From Trichuris trichiura (lineage: Eukaryota; Nematoda; Enoplea; Trichinellida; Trichuridae), in NCBI GenBank assembly GCA_037903355.1, contig JBAJFE010000027.1, positions 620,001 through 684,000 of the forward strand: a DNA stretch of 64,000 nucleotides, given 5' to 3'. Under the pieces are notes generated by a model. That model was not told where the DNA came from. It saw only the letters and a program-made list of their open reading frames with translations, and did no database searches. Shown piece by piece: positions 1 through 12,047 of this stretch. The position numbers and the translations under genes are program-made. The first letter of the stretch is position 1. Each line of letters starts with the position of its first letter.

Positions 1-383
1 CGACACTAGCCTAAATTCTCAGTAATTTCGTCTACCCTCCTATGCGCTAATAACGTCCGGAATCGGCTCAACGTTCAATAACGTGGTGTCGGGAGTACGC
101 GACGGATAATTGCTGAATACTTGCACCGTGCTAAAGGAAAGACGCAAGGGGAAGTGGCCTCATCCCATGAGCACCAAACAGTTTTCATCAAGGATAACCA
201 ATGTTGTGCACTCGTCGAGATCTGGGCGGCATCCACATTTTGTTCCACACAAGGACACCATTCCGTCCTTAGCCTTTAGGGTGGACCGAATAGCAAACAA
301 GGAACGATAGTGCTACGGAGTAGGATACGAAGATGCACGTGTAATCGTCCATTTGGGAGTTGTTGTGCGCCCTGCATCAATTA

Positions 384-933
384 CAGTAGAACCTCCGATG
401 TTGACTATCTTCCTATGTCGACCACCTCCTAAGTTGACCAAATTTTGGCAAGTTGGTTGTCAGTACGTTAATAAGCGCAAGGTCAACCTCGATACGTCGA
501 CCGTCAACGTATGTGGGAAGTTGAACGCTTTAACCGTGACCTGGTATATGAACGCAATGCTAACTTGCACTCTGTAAATTGGCCACTTCGTTTTGCTCTG
601 TGTGAGTCACTAGCAGCTGCTAACCATCGTTGCCTCAATGTGCTGTTACTCAACGTAGCGAGTTTTTCATTACCCTACATTGGAGATTCCTGATTACAGA
701 ACTGATTCCGTCGCTTTGACGATGCATCCTTTATTCTTGCGGGCACAGCTTCGTCGTTTCCTCATGTGCATAAATTGCGACCTACTCGTTGGCAGGATTC
801 GCCCATTGAAGGAAATATGACAAGTCGAGCCTACTTGAACTCGTTCGCGTCGAGCTCAGTTCCATTCACTCGCTTTGCTGTAGGTGTGCGGCAGGGTGCT
901 TAACGTGTTTTCTCGAGTAAAAATAGCCCGACT
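384..933 (+). mobile_element. Pogo/Tigger-like terminal fragment, copy 1
   Basis: The satellite sequence stops at a TA (382-383) and a new sequence begins CAGTAGAACCTCC, followed by an imperfect echo (GACCACCTCC). A CAGTRGAACCTC-type terminus next to TA is typical of pogo/Tigger-like DNA transposons. The other terminus is missing; the block ends where the PLE tail begins. No transposase is readable. The family call rests on one terminus only. Confidence 0.42.
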
Positions 934-2537
934 TGAGCACGGGGTGTTTCTTGGCGGGGCAATGGATTTTCATCTCTACTTCATACGGTGTGTATTCGTG
1001 CCCGTTTATGGGTTCTGAAATTCAACCGAAGCAAATGCCCTGCCAACGGATGGATGAGCAGTTATTAAGCAAAATACAGAAGAAGTACTTAAACAGTTCG
1101 GAGCTTTCGAGACTAACCTTGTCCCGTCGTCAGCGATGGTCCTAATGGTACTTTTACTCCGATGTTAAGGTATTCATAGGAACTGAGGGGGCGCCATTTG
1201 GTATGGAAAAACATCCCCTTTTACTGATAACAGATGTGCATATCGAGCTGTCCTCCACCCCCTTGTCACGGCTAATGGACATGTTATTGCGAATGAACAG
1301 GGACTCCTCTATTTGCCTAAGGCGAAAATGGCTCTTGCGGCAAATGATGGATGGATGCAGGTGAGGTGAACATTGAGAGGAATGCTCAGCAACGGCGGAG
1401 GTGTTCTTCTCTTTTTCCATGGCTTGTAAAGGAGGCACGGTTCTAGGGCGTCCCCGACGTATCCTGTGTATTCCATTCAGTTCCTCTTCCGCGGATCGGT
1501 AACTGTTGAGCGCATTCATGTGTTCTTTAAATCTGTCAAATAACGTGTTGCCCGTTTCTCCTATGTAGGAGGCGTTGCAATCACAATTAATCACATGAAC
1601 AACGCCAGGTCTCTGTTGGAATGGGACCTTGATCTTATCGTTCGCACTAATGAACTAAGGTTGGCGGAAGAGTTGAAGAAAACGCCGAAGCCGTACTGGC
1701 GAGCCAGACTTTGCAAGTGTTCCCCCAGGCCGTCGTAGTAGGGAATGGTGAGCACTGGAAGACGGTCTCTCTCAGTAGTTGAGGAGGACTCGGTTGGGTT
1801 CAGCCTTCGCGCTATGGTGGAGCAGAAAAAGGTTTTGGGGTAGCCATTTTTCTCCAACGTCATTGGAATGTCGTGTAAATCAGAATTCAGGAATTCTGGA
1901 TCGCAGATTGCGATAGCGCGGTCCACCAACCCTGTCACTATGCCCCTCTTCACTGACATGTGGAGGTGTGAGGAGAAATGCACGTATCTGTCCGAAAGCG
2001 TCGTTTTCCTATATACTGTTGCCTTACAAGACGTGGCATTTCGGGGAACTAACACATCCAGGAAGGGAAGTTTCCTGCCTATTTCCCTTTCAATTGTAAA
2101 GGAAACTTTTCCCGGGAAGATCGAGTTCAGGTGTTTCAAAAGAGCTTCCTCCTGTCCTTTTTTAACAATGGCAAAAATATCATCTACATAGCGCTTGAAC
2201 AGGCGGGGAGTGCAATGGTTGTCCGAACATTCGAAGGCAATTTGCTCTAGGTGCTCCATGAGCAACTCTGCGGTGACGGAAGAAAGTGGACTGCCCAATG
2301 GTGCTCCCTCGTTCTGTCGGAAGAAGCTGTCTTGAAACCTGAAGTAGTTCCCTTCACGCATACAGAACAAAACTAACTTAGCTATTTGACAAGCAAACAG
2401 GTTAGTTCTCCCACCTAACCTGTCGTCATTGTTCAATAGGTTTTCTAGTCTGTTGAGGGTATGTGAAATAGGAATGTAGGTAAGGAGATCCTTCACATCC
2501 TAACTTACCAGAAGGTCTGAATCAGAAACTTCGAAAG
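934..2537 (-). mobile_element. 5'-truncated Penelope-like element (PLE-A), copy 1
   Basis: The element lies on the minus strand. Its 3' end is at 934 (plus strand TGAGCACGGGGTGTTTC), followed inward by about 220 bp of noncoding tail and then the RT/GIY-YIG frame. The 5' end breaks off inside the reverse transcriptase near 2537, where satellite sequence resumes at GAGCGCT. The same two junctions recur in copies 2 and 3. Confidence 0.88.
1154..2537 (-). pseudogene. Penelope-like RT + GIY-YIG endonuclease, broken (copy 1)
   Basis: This encodes the C-terminal two thirds of a Penelope-like polyprotein, which in this family copies RNA at a nicked target. Frame 2496-1591 (301 residues) holds RT motifs APLGSPLS (about residues 65-72) and YVDD (about 103-106, catalytic). 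Frame 1594-1154 carries the GIY-YIG-type nuclease core CDCNASYIGETG, whose Cys-rich start is intact here. Breaks: upstream of the RT Met, the codon before DVKD is TAG (copy 3 has Tyr), and a single-base frameshift near 1620-1650 separates RT from nuclease. The fingers part of the RT is absent because of the 5' truncation. This is a non-functional remnant; the family call is firm. Confidence 0.88.
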
Positions 2538-3534
2538 AGCGCTGGGAAACGCTGCTGCCGCGAACGATTTCGTTTCTTTGCTTCCCTGCAAAGTACCAGA
2601 AGCCTTGGAAACTGAACCCACCGCGGACGACCTTAGAGCATATTTTTGCGAGAATGGTTCCCTTCCGCTTCCCCGTATATCGAGCTTTCAACAGCTGCAC
2701 AGCGAACGATGTGTCGGCATTTATCGAGCGCTGATGGTTGAATAAACCCTGCATGTGAGTGAAAACACGAAGGCATAGACCCGCTTCCTCCGTCGAGGGA
2801 GCAATTGTGCTCGTAAGTTGACCACACTGGTGTACCTCTCTATCGACAGCGCACCAGTGTCATCAGTCGGAAGCGCTAACTTCTTCTGGGTTCGCCGCAA
2901 CTGGGAACTGCATATTCCTGAATCACTCTTGTAGGCAGCGAGCAGTTTGTGGCATTCCTATGCGCCCTTCTGCCAGCAGTTTTCCAAAACATTGTTAGAT
3001 TGCATCCTCCTTCTTCTTGGCTCCGACGGCCTCCAGCTGTACAGCTGAGGAACGGTAATAGTATCTCCTCATTCGTCCGCGTTTGGCCAGTCGCAGCTTT
3101 TCGTTCCGTGGGTAGAAGCGACGTAGGTGTCGCTCACGACACAACGTCACGCGACACTAGCCTAAATTGTGAGTAATTTCGTCTACCCTCCTATGCGCTA
3201 ACAGCGTCCGGAATCGGCTCAACGTTCAATAACGTGGTGTCGGGAGCACATGGCGGATAATTGCTGAATATTTGCACCGTGCTAAGGGAAAGACGCAAGG
3301 GGAACTGGCCTCATCCCCTGAGCACCAAACAGTTTTCATCAACGATAACCAATGTTGTCCACTCGTCGAGATCGCGGCGGCATCCACGTTTTGGTCCAGC
3401 CAAGGACACCATTCCGTCCATAGCCTTTAGGGTGGACCGAATAGCATGGAAGGAACGATGGTGCTACGGAGAAGGATACGACGATGCACGTGTAATCGTC
3501 CATTTGGGAGTTGTGGTGCGCCCTGGATCAATTA

Positions 3535-4085
3535 CAGTAGAACCTTCGAAGTTGACTATCTTCCTATGTCGACCACCTCCTAGGTTGACCGAATTTTGGC
3601 CAGTTGGTTGTCAGGACGTTAATAAGCGCAATGTCAACCTCCATACGTCGGCTATCAACGTATGTGGGAAGTTGACCGCTTTAGCCGTGACCTGGTATAT
3701 GAACGCAATGCTAACTTGCACTCTAAAAATTGGCCACTTCGGTTTGCTCTGTGTGAGTCACTAGCAGCTGCTAACCATCATTGCCTCAATGTGCTGTTAC
3801 TCAACGTAGCGATGTTTTTCATTACCCTACATTGGAGACTCCTGATTACAGAACTGATTCCGTCGCTTTGACGATGCATCTTTTATGCTTGCCGGCGCAT
3901 CTTGCTTGTTTCCTCATGTGCATAAATTCCGAGCTACGCGTTACCAGCATTCGCCCATTGAGGGAAATATGACAAGTCGAGCCTACTTGAACTCGTTCGC
4001 GTCGATCTCAGTTCCATTCATTCGGTTTGCTATTGGTGTGCGGCAGGGTGCTTAACGCGTCTTTGCGAGTAAAAATAGCCCGACT
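3535..4085 (+). mobile_element. Pogo/Tigger-like terminal fragment, copy 2
   Basis: This begins CAGTAGAACCTTCG immediately after ATCAATTA and ends where the PLE tail (TGAACACGGGG) starts. It is colinear with copies 1 and 3 and carries no recognisable protein. Confidence 0.42.
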
Positions 4086-5690
4086 TGAACACGGGGTGTT
4101 TCCTAACGGGGCAAGGGATTTTCATCCCTACTTCATACGGTGTGTATTCTTGTCCGTTGATGGGTTCTAAAATTTAACCGAAGCAAGTGCCCTGCCAACG
4201 GATGGATGAGCAATTATTAAGGAAAAATACAGAAGAAGTACTTAAACAGTTCGGAGCTTTCGACACTGACCTTGTCCCGTCGTCAGCGATGGTGGTAATG
4301 GTATTTTTACTCCGATGTTAAGGTATTTATAGGAACTGAGGGGGCGCCAGTCGGTATGGAACAACATCCCGTTTTTGCTGACAACAGATGTCCATATCGA
4401 GCTGACCTCCACCCCCTTGTCACGGTTAATGGACATGTTATTGCGAATGAACAGGGACTCCTTTATTTGCCTAAGGCGAAAATGGCTCTCGCGGGAACTG
4501 ATAAATGGGTGCATGTCACGTGAACATTGGGAGGAATGCTCAGCAACGGCGGAAGTGTTCTTCGCTTTTTCCATGGCTTGTAAAGGAGGCAGAGTTCTAG
4601 GGCGTTCCTGACGTATCCTGTGTGTTCCATTCAGTTCCTTTTCCGCGGATCGGTAACTGTTGAGCGCATTCATGTGTTCTTTAAATCTGTCAAATAATGT
4701 ATTGGCCGTTTCTCCTATGTAGGAGGCGTTTCAATCACAATTAATCGCATAAACAACGCGAGGTCTCTGTTGGAATGGGACCTTGATCTTATCGTTGCGC
4801 ACTAAGGAACGAAGGTTGGGGGAAGACTTGAAGAAAACGCGGAAGCCGTACTGGCGACCCAAACGTTGGAAGTGTTGCCCCAGGCCGACGTAGTAGGGAA
4901 TGGTGAGGACTGGAAGGCGATCTCTCTCAGTAGTTGAGGAGGACTCGGTTGGGTTTAGCCTTCGCGTTATGGTGGAGCAGAAAAAAATTTTGGGGTAGCC
5001 ATTTTTCTCCAACGTCATTGAATTGTGGTGTAAATCAGAATTCAGGAATTCTGGATCGCAGATTGCGATGGCGCGGTCCACCAACCCTGTCACTATGCCC
5101 CTCTTCACTGACATGGGTTGGTGTGAGGAGAAATGCACGTATCTGTCCGAATGCATTGTTTTCCTATATACTGTTGTCTTACAAGACGTGGCATTTCGGG
5201 TAACTAACACATCCAGGAAGGGAAGTTTCCTGCCTATTTCCCTTTCAATTGTAAAGGAAACTTTTCCCGGGAAGATCGAGTTCATGTGTTTCAAAACAGC
5301 TTCCTCCTCTCCTTTTTTAACAATGGCAGAAATATCATCTACATAGCGCTTGAGCTGGCGGGGAGTGCAATGGTTGTCCGAACTTTCGAAGGCAATTTCC
5401 TCTAGGTGCTCCATGAGCAACTCTGCGGGGACCGAAGAAAGTGGACTGCCCAATGGTGCTCCCTCGTTCTGTCGGAAGAAGCTGTCTTGAAACCTGAACT
5501 AGTTCCCTTCACGCATACAGAACAAAACTAACTTATCTATTTGACAAGGAAACAGCATAGTTCTCTCACCTAACCTGTCGTCATTGTTGAATAGGTTTTC
5601 TAGTCTGTTGAGGGTATGTGAAATAGGAATGTAGGTAAGGAGATCCTTCACATCCTAACTTACCAGAAGGTCTGAATCAGAAACTTGGAA
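4086..5690 (-). mobile_element. 5'-truncated Penelope-like element (PLE-A), copy 2
   Basis: The termini are the same as in copy 1: the 3' end at TGAACACGGGGTGTTTC, and a 5' truncation inside RT near 5690, joined to satellite GAGCGCTGG. Confidence 0.88.
4312..5690 (-). pseudogene. Penelope-like RT + GIY-YIG endonuclease, broken (copy 2)
   Basis: The frame 5453-4731 carries the MGSPLS and YVDD RT motifs and runs in frame into the start of the nuclease, but ends at a TGA that replaces the second Cys codon of the CDCNASYIGETG region. The nuclease remainder continues on the same strand to about 4312 and gains a late frameshift near 4360. Two further stops interrupt the RT: a TAG in the EGNYFRF segment (Tyr codon, near 5499), and the TAG before DVKD shared with copy 1. 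This copy carries both the copy-1-type stop and the copy-3-type stop. Confidence 0.87.
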
Positions 5691-6689
5691 AGAGCGCTGG
5701 GAAACGCTCCTGCCGCGAACGATTTCGTTTCTTTCCTTCCCTGCAAAGTACCAGAAGCATTGGAAAGTGAACCCACTGCGGACGACCTTAGAGCATATTT
5801 TTGCGAGAATGGTCCAGTTCCGCTTCCCCGTATATCGAGCTTTCAACGGCTGCACAGCGAACGATGCGTCGGCATACCTCGAGCGCTGATGGTTGAATAA
5901 AGCCTCCATATGAGTGAAAACGCGAAGGCATAGACCCGCTTCCTCCGTCCAGGGACGAATTCTGCACGTAAGTTGACCACACTGGTGTACCTCTCTATTA
6001 ACAGCGCACCAGTGTCCCCAGTCGGAAGCGCTAACTTCTTCTGGGTTCGCCGCAACTGGGAATTGCACATTCCTGAATCACTCTTGTAGGCAGCGAGCAG
6101 TTTGTAGCATTCCTATGCGCTCTTTTGCCAGCAGTTTTCCGAAACATTGTTAGGTTGCGTCCTCCTTCTTCTTGGCTCCGACGGCCTCCAGCTGTACAGC
6201 TCAGGAACCGTAATAGTATCTCGTCATTCGTTCGCGTTTCGCCAGTCGCAGCTTTTCGTTCCGTGGGTAGAAGCGACGTAGGTGTCGCACACGACACGAC
6301 GTCACGCGACACTAGCCTAAATTCTGAGTAATTTCGTCTACCGTCCTATGCGCTAACTACGCCCGCGATCGGCTCAACGTTCAATAACGTGGTGTCGGGA
6401 GCACATGGCGGATAATTGCTGAATATTTGCACCGTGCTAAAGGAAAGACGCAAGGCGAACTGGCCTCATCCCCTGAGCACCAAACAGTTTTCATCAAGGA
6501 TAACCAATGTTGTCCACTCGTCGAGATCGCGGCGGCATCCACGTTTTGGTCCAGCCAAGGACACCATTCCGTCCATAGCCTTTAGGGTGGACCGAATAGC
6601 ATGGAAGGAACGATAGTGCTACGGAGAAGGATACGACGATGCACGTGTAATCGTCCATTTGGGAGTTGTGGTGCGCCCTGGATCAATTA

Positions 6690-7240
6690 CAGTAGAACCT
6701 CCGAAGTTGACTATCTTCCTATGTCGACCACCTCCTAGGTTGACCGAATTTTGGCCAGTTGGTTGTGAGGACGTTAATAAGCGCAATGTCAACCTCGATA
6801 CGTCGGCCATCAACGTATGTGGGAAGTTGAACGCTTTAGCCGTGACCTGGTATATAAACGCAATGCTATCTTGCACTATGTAAATTGGCCACTTCGGTTT
6901 GCTCTGTGTGAGTCGCTAGCAGCTGCTAGCCATCGTTGCCTCAATGTGCTGTTACTCAACGTAGCGAGGTTTTCCATTACCCTACATTGGAGATTCCTGA
7001 TTACAGAACTGATTCCGTCGCTTTGACGATGCATCTTTTATGCTTGCTGGCAGAGCTTGGTCGTTTCCTCATGTGCATAAATTCCGACCTACGCGTTGGC
7101 AGCATTCGCCCATTGAGGGAAATATGACAAGTCGAGCCTACTTGAACTCGTTCGCGTCGAGCTCAGTTCCATTCATTCGCTTTGCTATAGGTGTGCGGCA
7201 GGGTGCTTAACGTGTTTCCTCGAGTAAAAATGGCCCGAGT
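6690..7240 (+). mobile_element. Pogo/Tigger-like terminal fragment, copy 3
   Basis: This begins CAGTAGAACCTCCG after ATCAATTA, in register with copies 1 and 2, and ends at the PLE tail. Only one terminus is present. Confidence 0.42.
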
Positions 7241-8843
7241 TGAACACGGGGTGTTTCTTGACGGGGCAATGGATTTTCATCTCTACTTCATGCGGTGTCC
7301 ATTCTTGCCCTTTGATGAGTTCTGAATTTAAACCGAAGCAAATGGCCTGCCAACGGTTGGATGAGCAATTATTAAGGAAAAATACAGAAGAAGTACTTCA
7401 ACAGTTCGGAGCTTTCGAGACTAACCTTGTCCCGTCGTCAGCGATGGTGGTAATGGTACTTTTACTCCGGTGTTAAGGTATTTATAGGAACTGAGGGGGC
7501 GCCAGTCGGTATGGAACAACATCCCATTTTACTGATAGCAGATGTCCATATCGAGCTGATCTCAACCCCCTTGTCACGGTTAATGGACATGTTATTCCGA
7601 ATGAACAGGGACTCCTTTATTTGCCTAAGGCGAAAATGGCTCTCGCGGCAACTGATAAATGGGTGCAGGTCACGTGAACATTGGGAGGAATGCTCAGCAA
7701 CGGCGGAAGTGTTCTTCGCTTTTTCCATGGCTTGTAAAGGAGGCAGAGTTCTAGGGCGTTCCTGACGTATCCTGTGTGTTCCATTCAGTTCCTCTTCCGC
7801 GGATCGGTAACTGTTGAGCGCATTCATGTGTTCTTTAAATCTGTCAAATAATGTATTGCCCGTTTCTCCTATGTAGGAGGCGTTTCAATCACAATTAATC
7901 GCATAAACAACGCGAGGTCTCTGTTGGAATGGGACCTTGATCTTATCGTTGCGCACTAAGGAACGAAGGTTGGGGGAAGACTTGAAGAAAACGCGAAAGC
8001 CGTAGTGGCGATCCAGACGTTGCAAGTGTTGCCCCAGGCCGACGTAGTAGGGAATGGTGAGGACTGGAAGACGGTCTCTCTCAGTAGTTGAGGAGAACTC
8101 GGTTGGCTTTAGCCTTCGCGCTGTGGTGGAGGAGAAGAAGGTTTTGGGGTAGCCATTTTTCTCCAACGTCATTGCAATGTGGTGTAAATGAGAATTCAGG
8201 AATTCTGGATGACAGATTGCGATAGCGCAATCCACCATCCCTGTCACTATGCCCCTCTTCACTGACATGGGGTGGTGTCAGGAGAAATGCAGGTGTCCGT
8301 CCGAATGCGTTGTTTTCCTATATACTGTTGTCCTTAAAGACGTATCATTTCGGGGAAGCAACACATCCAGGAAGGGAAGTTTCCTGCCTATTTCCCTTTC
8401 AATTGTAAAGGAAATTTTTCCCGGGAAAATCGAGTTCAAGTGTTTCAAAACAGCTTCCTCCTCTCCTTTTTTAGCAATGGCAAAAATATCATCTACATAG
8501 CGCTTGAACAGGCGGGGAGTGCAATGGTTGTCCGATCTTTCGAAGGCAATTTCCTCTAGGTGCTCCATGAGCAACTCTGCGAAGACCGGAGAAAGCGGAC
8601 TGCCCAATGGTGCTCCCTCGTTCTGTCGGAAGAAGCTGTCTTGAAACCTGAAGTAGTTCCCTTCACGCATACTGAACAAAACTAACTTAGCTATTTGACA
8701 AGGAAACAGGTTAGTTCTCTCACCTAAGCTGTTGTCATTGTTCAATAGGGTTTCTAGTCTGTTGAGGGTATGTGAAATAGGAATGGAGGTGAAGAGATCC
8801 TTCACATCGTAACTTACCAGGAATTCTGAATCAGAAACTTGGA
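7241..8843 (-). mobile_element. 5'-truncated Penelope-like element (PLE-A), copy 3
   Basis: The boundaries are as in copies 1 and 2. It starts at TGAACACGGGGTGTTTC, and the truncated RT end joins satellite near 8845. Confidence 0.88.
7462..8843 (-). pseudogene. Penelope-like RT + GIY-YIG endonuclease, broken (copy 3)
   Basis: The RT frame 8805-8278 contains APLGSPLS and YVDD. It is open upstream through VSYDVKD, so the Tyr that is a stop in copies 1 and 2 is intact here. The frame ends at a TGA in the HFS(S)HxPMSVKRG segment. The next piece (8268-7885) reaches the nuclease and stops at the same Cys-to-TGA change as copy 2. The nuclease C-terminus is open at 7827-7462. It is the most complete RT of the three, but still dead. 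Confidence 0.87.
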
Positions 8844-9428
8844 GTGAGCGCAGGGCAGCGCTGCTGCCGCGAACGATTTTGTTTCTTTCCTTCCCTGCAA
8901 ATTACCGGAAGCATTGGAACCTGAACCCACTGCGGACGACCGTAGAGCATATTTTTGCGAGAATAGTCCACCTCCGCTTGCCCCATATTTGCAACTTTGC
9001 GCAGCCGCACACCCAACGATGTGTCGTCATGCTTTGAGCGCTGATGGTTGAATAAACTCTCTAAATGAGTGAAAACCCGGAGGCACAGGCCCGCTTCCTC
9101 CGTCCTGGAATCAACTTTGCTTGCAAATTCACCACGCTGATGCACCTGAGTATCGACACCCCACCACTGTTCCCTCTGGGAAACGCTAACTTCTTCTCCG
9201 TTCGACGCAACTATGAATTCCATATTCGTCAAGCAGTGCTCCATGCAGCGAGCAGTTGTCAGATTCATTGATTGATTTCGTCCTCCTACCTCTTGTTTCG
9301 GACGACCTCGAGCACTACAGCTCAGGAAAAGCAGTAGTATCTCCTTCGTCCTCCGCGTTTGGCCGGTCACTGCATATCCTTCCGTGGGTACAAGCGAAGC
9401 ACGTGTCGCACACGACACGACGTCAGGC

Positions 9429-10735
9429 GACACTAGCATAAATTTTCAGTACTTTCGTCCATTCTCCTATGCGCTCACGACGTCCAGAATTGGCACAACC
9501 GTTCAGTAACGTTCTCTCCGCAGCAGACGGCGGATTATTCTTAAATATATGCATCGTGCTAAAAGAAAGCCGCCAGTGTAGCTGGCCTCAACCCCTGAGC
9601 TCTAAGCAGCTTTTATCAAGGCTCACCAATGTCGTCCACTCGTCCAGATTCGGGCGGCATCCACATTTTGCTCCAGCCAAGCACACCATTCCGTCCTTCT
9701 CGTCTAGGGTGGGTCCAGTAGCTAAGAAATAACGATGCTGCTACGCAGAAGGCTACGACGATGCACATGTAATCGTCCATTTCAGCGACGGGGTGCGGCA
9801 TGCATCAATTTCATGATGTTCACTGTGCAGGAAAGATTATGCATAAAAGGACCAAGTGATGGAGAGCGCATCTTTGCCGCTATTATCGATAAACGAACCG
9901 TTCCCGTATGTCGACACGAATGAACTTTGGCTTCTTCTACGCAAAATGGATAACGTGAGAACGGGAGGGTACGGCCCCATGAAGTCATCTCTTATCGAGG
10001 GAATGTGCGTAGCCCCTGCCTGTTTTCCACCGAACATGTTCAATTGCCCTCTTGTTTGTCAAATTTGTAAAGTTCCACTTCGACCCTCAGCACGAAAATT
10101 ATCCGCTACCGGCCGATAAACGGCTTCGATCGCGCTGCTGCGGAGAATGAATTTCTTTCTTTGCTTCCCTGCAAAAACGCCACCAGCACTGGAAGCTGAA
10201 CCCACCGCGGACCACATTAGAACATATCTTTTCGAGAATGGTACACTTCCGCTTGCCCCGTATATCGAGCTTTCCAGTCGCACAGCGAACAATGTGTCAG
10301 CATTCTTTGAGCGCTGATGGCTGAATAAACTCTCTATATGAATGAAAACGCGAAGGCACAGACCCGCCTCCTCCGTGCAGGGAACAATTCTGCTCGCAAG
10401 TTGACCACACTGGTGCACCTGCGTATCAACAGCGCACCAGTCTTCCCGATCAGAAACGCTAACATCTTCTCCGTTCAGCGCAACTGGGAATTGCTTGTTC
10501 CACAATCACTCTTCCAGGCAGCGAGCAGTTTGTAGCATTCCTATGCGCCATTCTGCCAGCAGTTTTCAGAAATGTTGTTTGATTTCGGCCTCCTTGTTCT
10601 TGACTCCGACGACCTCCAGCACTACAGCTCAGGAACCTCTATAGTGTCTCCTTAGTCCTCCGCGCTTGGGCAGTCACTGCCCATCGTTCCGTGGGTAGAA
10701 CCGACGCATGGGTTGCACACAACATGACGTCAGGC
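9429..10735 (+). repeat. Satellite monomer 4
   Basis: Plain 1307-bp monomer without insertion. It is the first one to the right of the PLE-bearing units. Confidence 0.95.
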
Positions 10736-12047
10736 GACACTAGAATAAATTTTGAGTATTGTCGCCCACTCTCCTGTGCGCTGAGGACGTCCAGATTTGG
10801 CACAACCGTTCGGTATCGTTCTCTCGGCAGCAGACGGCGGACAGTTGTTTAATATATGCAGCGTGCTAAAACTAAGACGCAAGTGTAGCTGGCCTCAACG
10901 CCTGAGCACCAAGCAGTTTTCATCATGGCTCACCAATGTCGTCCACTCGTCTAGATCTGGGCGGCATTCACATTTTGGGGTAGCCAAGCACACCATTCCG
11001 TCTTTAGGCCCTAGCGTGGGCCTAATAGTTAACAACTAACGGTGCTGCTACGCAGAAGGATACGACAATGCACATGTAATTGTCCATTTGGACGACGTGG
11101 TGGGCCCTGGACCAATTATATGATGTTCACTGTGCGCGCCAAATTATGTCAGAAAGGACCAAATGATGGAGGGCGCGTCGTTGCCGCTAATGTCCATAAA
11201 CGAACCGTTCCCGTATGCAGACGCAAATAAACTTGGTTTTCTTCTACACCCAAAATAGATAATTTGAGAACGGGAGGGTACGGCTTTGCGAAGTGATCTC
11301 TTATCGGCGGAATGTGAGTAACTCCTGCCTTGTTTTCCAGGGAACATGGCCTGTTGCCCACTTGTTTATCAAATTTTTAAAGTTCCTGTTCGACCGTCAG
11401 CGTGAAGGTTAGGCGCTACCGAGTGCTAAACATTTTTTAGTGGGCCGCAGCGCTGAATGGATTTGTTTCTCTCGTTGCCTGCAATAACACCATAAGCATT
11501 GGACACTGAGCTGCCGGCGGACGACGTCAGACAACATTTTTGTGACAATGGTCTACTTCGGCCAGCCCCGTATTCCGTGCTTTGCAGAGCAGCGCAGCGA
11601 ACGATGTGCCGGCATTCCTGGAGCGCTGATGGTTGAATAAACTCTCTAAGTGAGTGAAAACACGAATGCAGAGACCGGCTTCCCCCGTCCAGGGAACAAT
11701 TGTGCTTATAAATTAACCACGGCGATGCTCCTGTGCCTCGAAAGGGCAGCAGTGTTCCCACTGGGCAACGGCACTTTGTTTTCCGTTCGGCGCAACTGGG
11801 AATTGCATGTTCCTCAATCACTGTTCGAGGCAGCTCGCAGTTTGTGGCATTCCTATGCGCCCTTCTGCCGGCAGTTTTCAGAAACATTGTTTGATTTCGT
11901 CATCCTTCCTCTTGGCTCCGTCGAGTTCCTGCTCTGCAGCTCAGGAACCGCAATACTATCTCCTTTGTCCTCCGCGTTTGGTCAGTCACTGCTTATTGTT
12001 GCGTGGGTAGACACGAAGCCAGTGTCGTACACGACACGACGTCAGGC
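10736..12047 (+). repeat. Satellite monomer 5
   Basis: Plain 1312-bp monomer. It carries one of the recurrent 136-codon plus-strand open frames (11650-12060), which ends just past the anchor. Confidence 0.95.

Larger units (their letters stand above)
2..3152 (+). repeat. Higher-order unit 1 (satellite monomer carrying Tigger-like + PLE insert)
   Basis: This 3151-bp unit has satellite at 2-383, a pogo/Tigger-like fragment at 384-933, a Penelope-like element at 934 to about 2537, then satellite to 3152. About 310 bp of the normal monomer (from after GGATCAATTA to the GAGCGCT region) is missing. The next two units have the same structure and the same junctions, so the insert was amplified together with the satellite. 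Confidence 0.93.
3153..6307 (+). repeat. Higher-order unit 2
   Basis: This 3155-bp unit has the same junctions as unit 1: satellite 3153-3534, Tigger-like 3535-4085, PLE 4086 to about 5690, satellite to 6307. By eye it is slightly closer to unit 3 than to unit 1 in the satellite part. Confidence 0.93.
6308..9428 (+). repeat. Higher-order unit 3
   Basis: This 3121-bp unit has satellite 6308-6689, Tigger-like 6690-7240, PLE 7241 to about 8843, and satellite to 9428. It is the last PLE-bearing unit; plain monomers follow. Its satellite right half resembles the plain monomers more than units 1-2 do. Confidence 0.92.

Noticed and set aside
8831..9439. A 202-codon minus-strand open frame
   Set aside because: It lies in satellite sequence next to the PLE junction, matches no family, and is not kept open at this length in other monomers.
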